Positions 1 to 5,070 of a DNA stretch of 8,527 nt are shown here, one piece after another. This DNA comes from Nitrososphaerota archaeon. Lineage in GTDB: Archaea > Thermoproteota > Nitrososphaeria > Nitrososphaerales > Nitrosopumilaceae. Each line of letters begins with the position of its first letter. Position 1 is the first letter of the stretch. Location of the stretch: positions 1 through 8,527 of the forward strand of contig JAGWGS010000048.1 of NCBI GenBank assembly GCA_028867235.1. Direction: 5' to 3'. Under the pieces are notes generated by a model that was not told where the DNA came from, ran no database searches, and saw only the letters and a program-made list of their open reading frames with translations. Made by a program: the position numbers and the translations under genes.

Positions 1-183
1 ATTGTTCCAAAAAATATTCTCTCAAAAGATATAATTGATAATATCAACAAGTTATTCTCATTTAAAAGAAAGACATTGAGACACATTGGAAAGAAAATGG
101 GCATAGAGATTGATTCAGATAAGAGATTAGAAGATATTCCAGATGGAGAGATAATCAATATTGCAAAACAAATCACAAAATGA
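1..183 (+). CDS. ksgA: 16S rRNA dimethyladenosine transferase KsgA/RsmA, C-terminal 60 residues (5' end outside window)
   Basis: The first frame is open from base 1 to a TGA at 181-183 and encodes 60 residues. The stretch FKRKTLRHIGKKMG matches the helical C-terminal part of KsgA/Dim1 enzymes, where an R/K-RKxLRN-like element is typical. The tail then carries LEDIPDGEIINIAKQI, in the place where family members have an 'R-p-e-x-L' helix. The family dimethylates two adjacent adenines in helix 45 of small-subunit rRNA. The SAM-binding and catalytic part lies upstream of the window, so the call rests only on the C-terminal domain. The last 23 bases overlap the next methyltransferase gene; ksgA followed by a HemK-type gene is a familiar archaeal arrangement, which supports the assignment. 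Confidence 0.8.
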   Translation: MVPKNILSKDIIDNINKLFSFKRKTLRHIGKKMGIEIDSDKRLEDIPDGEIINIAKQITK

Positions 184-694
184 TTGTTACATTCCAGCAG
201 ATGATTCTTTTTTTCTTGAAGATTACATAAAAAACCAACAAGGACATTTTGCACTTGACATTGGTACAGGCTCTGGCATACTTGCCAAGTCTTTATCTGA
301 AAACTTTGATCTTGTTGTTGCAACTGATATCAACATGCACGCACTTGATTATGCTCACAAGTATGTTGAAAATTGTATCTGTTGTAATGCTGCTGATGCA
401 TTACAACCAAGTTTTGATCTTGTTGTATGCAACTTGCCCTATTTACCGTCTGATGACATCAACGATATTGCAGTTGATGGACTAGACGATGGCGTTCCAG
501 TACCAAGCATGATAATGACATCTGCAGGGCAAGTTGTCAAAAGTGGAGGAAAGATGATACTTCTTACATCTTCGCTTGCCAACTATGAAATACTATCAAG
601 TCTTGCCAAATCACTTGGATTTGATGTCTCCATTGGCGCAAAAAAGAGGCTCTTCTATGAAGACCTGGTAATACTTGAATGCAAAAAGAGATGA
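161..694 (+). CDS. prmC: HemK2/PrmC-type class I SAM-dependent methyltransferase (probable release-factor glutamine methyltransferase)
   Basis: A 177-residue Rossmann-fold methyltransferase. Visible elements are the N-terminal YIPADDSFF (10-18), matching the Y-x-P-x-E-D-S signature of archaeal/eukaryotic HemK2 proteins; the SAM-binding DIGTGSG (33-39); an acidic strand end at D56; D79; and NLPY (91-94) in the catalytic-motif position where HemK proteins normally have NPPY. In the family this motif positions the side-chain amide of the GGQ glutamine of the release factor (aRF1 in archaea). The start is TTG at 161: an in-frame TAA lies at 152-154, and no ATG or GTG precedes the conserved N-terminal motif. 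GGAG at 145-148 could be a ribosome site, though its spacing is long. The gene overlaps ksgA by 23 bases, suggesting translational coupling. The Trm112-like partner used by eukaryotic HemK2 is not in the window. Substrate is inferred from the family. Confidence 0.82.
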   Translation: MQNKSQNDCYIPADDSFFLEDYIKNQQGHFALDIGTGSGILAKSLSENFDLVVATDINMHALDYAHKYVENCICCNAADALQPSFDLVVCNLPYLPSDDINDIAVDGLDDGVPVPSMIMTSAGQVVKSGGKMILLTSSLANYEILSSLAKSLGFDVSIGAKKRLFYEDLVILECKKR

Positions 695-733
695 GAACAA
701 CTAATATGATTTTCTCACAAAAAGTGCATCTAG

Positions 734-741
734 TTTTTATC
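734..741 (+). promoter_or_regulatory. Candidate TATA box of the cupredoxin-like gene
   Basis: The T-rich element TTTTTATC is centred about 28 bases upstream of the TTG at 766. This is the spacing expected if transcription starts at or next to the start codon (leaderless mRNA). It supports TTG 766 over the internal ATG at 793. Confidence 0.45.
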
Positions 742-765
742 TACAAAAAAAGAAGAGTTGGTTAG

Positions 766-1653
766 TTGAAGTCAGTCATCGCTGCATCAGTTATGGCACT
801 GGTTGTATCCTGCCTAGTGTGGCTTCCAACTGCCCAAGGATATAACGCGCAGGTCACAATTGTAAATGGCACATCAAATCACTGTAAACCAGACCTCTCA
901 TGCTATGAACCGTTTCAGGTAAGCATCTCAGCTGGCGATACTGTAACCTGGACTAATAATGACAACAGGACTCATACTGTTACTACTGGCACCACAAATT
1001 ATGGACCTCAAGGGGTGTTTGACAGCGGGTCGATACCTCCTGGGAAATCATTTACCCAGTTCTTTGGCTCTGTAGGAAAATACAGCTATTATGACAAGAC
1101 AGACATGTGGCCATCAGGTCTTGTTTCAGTATCAACAGGATTCTCACATGCTGAGCTGTCTTGGGTCCAAAACTCACTTAAAATTGAAAAGCAAAACTAT
1201 ACCTCAAATGGACTAGTAATCACAAAACTAATTCAAAATACTGGAAACGCAGACGCTAAATCAATCATATTCACATTAAAGATAAAAAATCAAACTTCAC
1301 TTCTTTACAGCAATCTTGCCAAGCTTGATGTTCCTACTGGACAAAGTGTACCAGTCCAGTTTGTTTGGGGCAATCCGACAACAGGGCAATACCAACTATT
1401 CTTTGAAGCAAATTCTGCAAACAGCATTGGGGACATGAACGCAAATGATGATAGGTCACTTGACGTCATATCAATTCCGTCAAATCCAGTGCAGAACCAA
1501 AAACCTCTTACATATCAAAACTTTACAATCATGAACAATCCAAACAATAACGCAAATGTTCCAGAGTTTGGACCTGTATCATATATGGTTCTAATGATAT
1601 CAACAATGTCTACAGTATTGGTTTTTAGATATCGAAAAAGATTATTTTCGTAA
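766..1653 (+). CDS. Secreted cupredoxin-like protein with CARDB-like domain and PEFG-CTERM sorting tail
   Basis: A 295-residue exported protein. Residues 1-25 form a signal peptide (Lys2, hydrophobic core 4-20, likely cleavage near A23-Q-G25). Residues 28-123 resemble thaumarchaeal plastocyanin/azurin-type domains: two cysteines (C40, C46), AGDTVTWTNND, HTVT with the first His ligand (H70), and GVFDSGSIPPGKSF. The distal ligand loop, normally C-x-x-H-x-x-M, reads YYDKTDMWPSG (108-118), so the Cys and His positions are Asp (D110, D113); type I copper binding is doubtful. Residues 128-235 are a beta-rich region resembling CARDB adhesion modules. The end carries P266-E-F-G, a hydrophobic helix (about 271-287) and a basic RYRKR tail, which is a PEFG-CTERM signal processed by thaumarchaeal archaeosortases. 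Expected location is the outer face of the membrane or S-layer. TTG 766 is preferred because ATG 793 would remove the charged n-region. The 3' end overlaps the convergent dehydrogenase gene by 12 bases. Confidence 0.85.
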   Translation: MKSVIAASVMALVVSCLVWLPTAQGYNAQVTIVNGTSNHCKPDLSCYEPFQVSISAGDTVTWTNNDNRTHTVTTGTTNYGPQGVFDSGSIPPGKSFTQFFGSVGKYSYYDKTDMWPSGLVSVSTGFSHAELSWVQNSLKIEKQNYTSNGLVITKLIQNTGNADAKSIIFTLKIKNQTSLLYSNLAKLDVPTGQSVPVQFVWGNPTTGQYQLFFEANSANSIGDMNANDDRSLDVISIPSNPVQNQKPLTYQNFTIMNNPNNNANVPEFGPVSYMVLMISTMSTVLVFRYRKRLFS

Positions 1654-2670
1654 CTTCTGTTTTGCAATTTCAACAATTGCATCTGTCATCTGTTTTGTGG
1701 TGGCACTTCCACCAATGTCAAATGTAACATACTTGCCTTCGTTGATTACCTGGTCTGTTGCAGCAAAGATTGCATCCTTGATGTGTGTCTCACCTAGATA
1801 TTCTACCATCCATGCACCTGACAATATTGCAGCAGTTGGGTTTACCTTGTTTAGGCCCTTAAATGACGGAGCACTGCCGTGAGCAGCTTCAAACATTGCA
1901 AATCTATCTCCCATGTTTGCAGAATATACCAAACCTATTGATCCAATGATGCCTGATGCCAATTCTGATATTATATCCATGAAAAGATTTGTACTAATCA
2001 AGACAGAACCGTTGAACTGCTCTGGTTTTATGACAAGTTGCTGTGTCATGTTATCGATATAGAGTTCTTCTATTGCAATTCCTGGATTTGCCTTGGATGC
2101 CTTTTCTACCTCTTCCCAAAAAATTCCATCAGTAACTTTGAGTATGTTTCTCTTTGTTATTGCAACCATCTTGTTCATGTGGTATTTTTTTGCCCAATCT
2201 AGTGCAGAATTGATAAAACGACTACTTCCCTGTCTTGTAATTTTTCTTATTGCAATTGCAGCATCATCTGATACTTTGAATTCAATTCCTGTGTAAAGTC
2301 CCTCTGTTGCCTCTCTAAAACACACAAAGTCAAGTGTCTTGTCAGGCGTTATTCTCTTGTATGTCCTAATTGGTCTGATGTTTGCATATAGATCAAATTT
2401 TTGTCGTAAAGTTACTGCAACACTTCTTGGAGAATTTGGTTTTGGGATGGTAGTTGTAGGTCCCTTGAAACCAGCGTCAGAGTTTTCTAGGATCTTCATG
2501 GTTGTATCTGGAATGTATGTCTCCCCACCATGTTTTTCCCATTGTTCAGAGCCTGCTTCGCATAAAACCAATTCAGTTTGAGTGTTACATGCCTTCAATA
2601 CTTTTAACATTGAATCAACAATCTCGGGGCCTATGCCGTCTCCTCTAATTATTGCAGCCTTTTTTCCCAA
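1642..2670 (-). CDS. Isocitrate/isopropylmalate dehydrogenase family protein (likely isocitrate dehydrogenase)
   Basis: A 342-residue beta-decarboxylating dehydrogenase, full length for the family. Visible motifs are GDGIGPE (10-16), the substrate-phosphate-loop region SVAVTLR (83-89), YANIRP with R99, REATEGLYTG (119-128) with R119 and Tyr126, ILKVTDG with Lys178, D206, and NLFMDIISE (228-236). HGSAPSFKGLNKVNPTA (264-280) is the nucleotide loop. Family members oxidise and decarboxylate isocitrate, 3-isopropylmalate or homoisocitrate with NAD(P). Retained S83 and YTGIE favour isocitrate, but Asn of the usual SLNVALR is Ala85. The usual second metal-binding Asp of the GD-I-x-S-D signature is Glu236. 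Cofactor cannot be fixed: S269/F270 match neither the classic NADP (Lys-Tyr) nor NAD (Asp-Ile) pair. The TTG start gives the family's normal N-terminus and sits about 27 bases from a TATA box. In an ammonia oxidiser it would serve the TCA branch to 2-oxoglutarate. Confidence 0.85.
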   Translation of the reverse strand: MGKKAAIIRGDGIGPEIVDSMLKVLKACNTQTELVLCEAGSEQWEKHGGETYIPDTTMKILENSDAGFKGPTTTIPKPNSPRSVAVTLRQKFDLYANIRPIRTYKRITPDKTLDFVCFREATEGLYTGIEFKVSDDAAIAIRKITRQGSSRFINSALDWAKKYHMNKMVAITKRNILKVTDGIFWEEVEKASKANPGIAIEELYIDNMTQQLVIKPEQFNGSVLISTNLFMDIISELASGIIGSIGLVYSANMGDRFAMFEAAHGSAPSFKGLNKVNPTAAILSGAWMVEYLGETHIKDAIFAATDQVINEGKYVTFDIGGSATTKQMTDAIVEIAKQKLRK

Positions 2671-2693
2671 ATCAGGCGAAATTGTAGTAGCAG

Positions 2694-2701
2694 TATATTT
2701 A
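2694..2701 (-). promoter_or_regulatory. Candidate TATA box of the dehydrogenase gene
   Basis: Read on the minus strand this is TAAATATA, centred about 27 bases before the TTG at 2670. It implies a leaderless transcript and supports that start codon. It shares the 109-base divergent region with the phosphoesterase promoter. Confidence 0.5.
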
Positions 2702-2747
2702 ACTCTAACTAGAAAATTGTTTGAAAATTTTTATTGTAAATCCCAAA

Positions 2748-2755
2748 GCTTAAAC
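2748..2755 (+). promoter_or_regulatory. Candidate TATA box of the phosphoesterase gene
   Basis: GCTTAAAC, preceded by an A-rich CCCAAA element that could serve as the TFB recognition element, is centred about 28 bases upstream of the ATG at 2780. This again fits leaderless transcription. Confidence 0.42.
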
Positions 2756-2779
2756 TCCTCATTGATTGGATATTTTGTT

Positions 2780-3526
2780 ATGAAAATAGTACAGATTTCA
2801 GATATTCATGTTGGTACACAATTCAAAGAAGAAACATTTGACCTTGCAGTAGAAGAGATAAATCAATTAAAACCATCAGTTATTGTAGCAACAGGCGATC
2901 TTACAAATGAGGGACTCCTCAAGGAATATGAAAAATGCAAGGCCAAGTTCTCACAGTTTGAGACTGAAAATATAATTGCAATGAGTGGAAACCATGACTA
3001 TAGAAACACGGGATATCTTTTATTCAAAAAATACTTTCCCTTTGACTCTGTAAATGAGCTAGAAGATGATACTGTACTTGTAACGCTTGGCACTGCAAGA
3101 CCTGACAGGGACGAGGGCGAGATAGGTTATAGACAAAACCTATGGCTTGAGAGAACCATGAAAAAATATGAAAACAAGACCAAGATACTTGCAATGCACC
3201 ACCACTTAATTGGAGTTCCTGACACTGGAACTGATAGGGTCACTGTTATTGATTCTGGTGATGCACTGCGCACGGCACTTGCAAGCAAGATAGATTTGGT
3301 CATATGTGGACACAAGCACAGGCCATGGTTTTGGAATTTTGGCAACTTGTCCATAGCAAACGCTGGAACCATATCTTCTGAGAGGATGAGAGGCCTCTTT
3401 GAGAATACCTACAACATCATAACAATTGAGAAAGGCAAGATCAAAGTAGACCTCAAGATTGTAGGTGGAGAAAAGATACATCTCAAGGACCTTGTGGAAA
3501 ACTACAAACGCTTTGGCGAAGAATAA
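2780..3526 (+). CDS. Calcineurin-like metallophosphoesterase (Icc/CpdA-like)
   Basis: A 248-residue cytosolic phosphoesterase with the complete dinuclear metal site of the family: SDIHVG (D8, H10), GDLTNEG (D40), GNHD (N71, H72), the HHH cluster 140-142, and GHKH (H178, H180). There is no signal peptide or membrane helix. Compact size and motif spacing resemble the class III cyclic-nucleotide phosphodiesterase group (CpdA/Icc), but related proteins hydrolyse many phosphoesters, so substrate is open. The frame is open further upstream to 2582, but that part runs through the divergent promoter and antisense to the dehydrogenase, and the conserved first beta strand begins exactly at Met1 (ATG 2780). 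A TATA-like element about 28 bases upstream supports this start. The gene is followed after 53 bases by a tRNA gene with its own promoter, so it appears to be monocistronic. Confidence 0.88.
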   Translation: MKIVQISDIHVGTQFKEETFDLAVEEINQLKPSVIVATGDLTNEGLLKEYEKCKAKFSQFETENIIAMSGNHDYRNTGYLLFKKYFPFDSVNELEDDTVLVTLGTARPDRDEGEIGYRQNLWLERTMKKYENKTKILAMHHHLIGVPDTGTDRVTVIDSGDALRTALASKIDLVICGHKHRPWFWNFGNLSIANAGTISSERMRGLFENTYNIITIEKGKIKVDLKIVGGEKIHLKDLVENYKRFGEE

Positions 3527-3545
3527 CTGGTTATTAAGTCCAAAG

Positions 3546-3553
3546 TTATAATA
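3546..3553 (+). promoter_or_regulatory. Candidate TATA box of tRNA-Ser
   Basis: TTATAATA is centred about 30 bases upstream of the mature tRNA 5' end, consistent with a short leader removed by RNase P. Confidence 0.5.
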
Positions 3554-3579
3554 ACAGTTTGAAATTCAGCAACATCTGT

Positions 3580-3663
3580 GCGGGGGTCGCCTAGCCTGGT
3601 AGGGCGTGGGATTGCTAATCCCATGTCCGTAAGGACCCGTGGGTTCGAATCCCACTCCCCGCG
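3580..3663 (+). tRNA. tRNA-Ser (anticodon GCU)
   Basis: The cloverleaf can be folded by hand. The acceptor stem pairs GCGGGGG (3580-3586) with TCCCCGC (3656-3662), including one G-U pair. The D arm carries AGCCTGGTAGG. The anticodon stem pairs TGGGA (3607-3611) with TCCCA (3619-3623) around the loop TTGCTAA, with anticodon GCT at 3614-3616, reading AGC/AGU. The long variable arm GTCC-GTAA-GGAC (3625-3636) is typical of serine tRNAs. The T arm is GTGGG-TTCGAAT-CCCAC (3639-3655). The discriminator base is G3663, as expected for serine. No intron is present and CCA is not encoded (GCT follows the acceptor stem). Confidence 0.97.
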
Positions 3664-3664
3664 C

Positions 3665-3685
3665 TTTCTATTATTTTATTTTTCC
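3665..3685 (+). terminator. T-rich candidate terminator after tRNA-Ser
   Basis: Directly after the tRNA the plus strand runs through several T tracts (TTTCTATTATTTTATTTTTCC). Archaeal RNA polymerase commonly terminates at such tracts without a hairpin. It lies before the 3' end of the convergent transporter gene. Confidence 0.4.
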
Positions 3686-3720
3686 AAAATATGTGATATC
3701 TTGATTTGACTAGACTGGTT

Positions 3721-5007
3721 CTATGCCGATTCGGTATTTGTTATCTGGGTCTTTCTCAAAGTTAGTACAAGGGATGCAGAAATTATTAAAAAAATAATCA
3801 TGATTACAGTAGGTTGCATAAACGAACCGGTAGTTGTTCGAAGAACTCCTGTAATATATGGACCGAAAAATCCTCCAATGTTTCCAACTGTTCCTATTAC
3901 TCCTAGTGATACTGCTGCAGCTGTTCTTGACAGGAACATGGTGGGAAGTGTCCAAAAGATTCCAAATGCAGAACCAATTCCTGTTACTGCTATTGCAAGA
4001 ATTATTGTTGCAAGTGTTGCATCTTGGTGTATTGTCATACTTGTTGCAAGAGCAATAATTCCTATTACTAGAGGTATGAACATGTGCATCTTTCTTTCGT
4101 TTTTCTTGTCTGAGGATCTTCCAACTAGAATCAAACCTACAAGGCTTCCTGTGTATGTAATTGCAGTAATGTATCCGACAGTAGTAACTGGAGTCTTTAT
4201 TATCTCACTAAACATTGTAGGCAAGAAAAATAGCAATGCATATGACGTAGCAAGCCAGAAAGTGTAAATTATACACAGTATGATGGTCTCACGGTCACGT
4301 ATTGCTTGCTTCCACGAGTAATCAAATTTTGCCTTGGCCTTGTTTTCCAAATCCAGTTGATCTTCTAGATACTTTTTTTCTTCTGCATCAAGCCACTTTG
4401 CTTGACTTGGTCTGTCCTTTAGATAAAAATACGATATTACTCCAATTGCCAGGGCTGGAATGCCTTCCAATATGAATAACCAACGCCATCCTGTAATGTC
4501 ATCCAAATTGTATGTCAAAATCTGGGTAGATATTGGACCTCCAATTATCTGGGACGCAAATATTGCAGAAAGAAGTATGGATATGACACCTGCTCTTTCT
4601 TTTACTGTAAACCAATGTGAGATGTAAACGACCAAGCTTGTGAACAGTCCTGCCTCTCCAACACCTAGTGCAAATCTCATTATGTAAAACTGCCAATCAA
4701 GGTTTACAAGCGAAGTAGCAATGGCAACAGTAGACCATATCATGATTGTCATTGATATCCATTTTCTTGCACTCTTTTTTTCTGCAAATATCGTAACAGG
4801 AATTTGAAATATCAAATATCCTACAAAAAAGATGCCTGCACCAAGACCAAAGGCAGCAGCTGTAAAATGTAGATCTTTTGACATGGTAAGAGTCGCATAG
4901 CTAATGTTGGTTCTATCAAGAAACGATATTACATACAAAATGAATATGAATGGAACAATTCGTAGAAACTTTTTCCGCCTTACAGAGTTCTCTATTTTTG
5001 AATCCAA
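3721..5007 (-). CDS. MFS transporter, anion:cation symporter (ACS) family
   Basis: A 428-residue integral membrane protein with about twelve hydrophobic helices in two blocks of six, split by a charged loop (197-240). ACS-family hallmarks are FLDRTNISYA (29-38), QIPVTIFAEK after TM2 and ARKW (80-83), RFALGVGEAG (111-120), GWRWLFILEGIPA (173-185), DRPSQAKWLDAEEKKYL in the central loop, and a late block FWTLPTMFLSRTAAA (351-365) followed by GNIGGFFGPYITG. Known ACS members co-transport organic anions such as phthalate, tartrate, hexuronates or allantoate with H+ or Na+; the substrate here cannot be read from sequence. The start is TTG at 5007, since no ATG or GTG precedes TM1, and a TATA-like element lies about 29 bases upstream. 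It lies 63 bases downstream of the histidine kinase gene in the same orientation, so co-transcription or regulation by that system is possible but unproven. Confidence 0.88.
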   Translation of the reverse strand: MDSKIENSVRRKKFLRIVPFIFILYVISFLDRTNISYATLTMSKDLHFTAAAFGLGAGIFFVGYLIFQIPVTIFAEKKSARKWISMTIMIWSTVAIATSLVNLDWQFYIMRFALGVGEAGLFTSLVVYISHWFTVKERAGVISILLSAIFASQIIGGPISTQILTYNLDDITGWRWLFILEGIPALAIGVISYFYLKDRPSQAKWLDAEEKKYLEDQLDLENKAKAKFDYSWKQAIRDRETIILCIIYTFWLATSYALLFFLPTMFSEIIKTPVTTVGYITAITYTGSLVGLILVGRSSDKKNERKMHMFIPLVIGIIALATSMTIHQDATLATIILAIAVTGIGSAFGIFWTLPTMFLSRTAAAVSLGVIGTVGNIGGFFGPYITGVLRTTTGSFMQPTVIMIIFLIISASLVLTLRKTQITNTESA

Positions 5008-5031
5008 TGGTTCCTTTTGTCTTGATTGTGT

Positions 5032-5039
5032 ACTATAAC
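5032..5039 (-). promoter_or_regulatory. Candidate TATA box of the MFS transporter gene
   Basis: Minus-strand reading GTTATAGT, centred about 29 bases before the TTG at 5007. A second AT-rich block near 5047-5054 is further away than the usual spacing. If this box is used, the transporter has its own transcript rather than depending only on read-through from the kinase gene. Confidence 0.38.
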
Positions 5040-5070
5040 TATTCTGTATATATGATAAACTTACTTTATT

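Noticed and set aside
2582..2779. N-terminal extension of 66 residues on the phosphoesterase frame
   Set aside because: It lies antisense to the dehydrogenase start and across both divergent promoters, and the conserved SDIH strand starts exactly at ATG 2780.
3580..3685. tRNA-Ser as an integration site for a mobile element
   Set aside because: I saw no second copy of the tRNA 3' end, no integrase and no foreign gene block in the window.
3800..4267. Plus-strand open frame of 155 codons inside the transporter
   Set aside because: It is the complement of transporter helices; the minus frame shows full ACS-family motifs, and no promoter or domain supports the plus frame.
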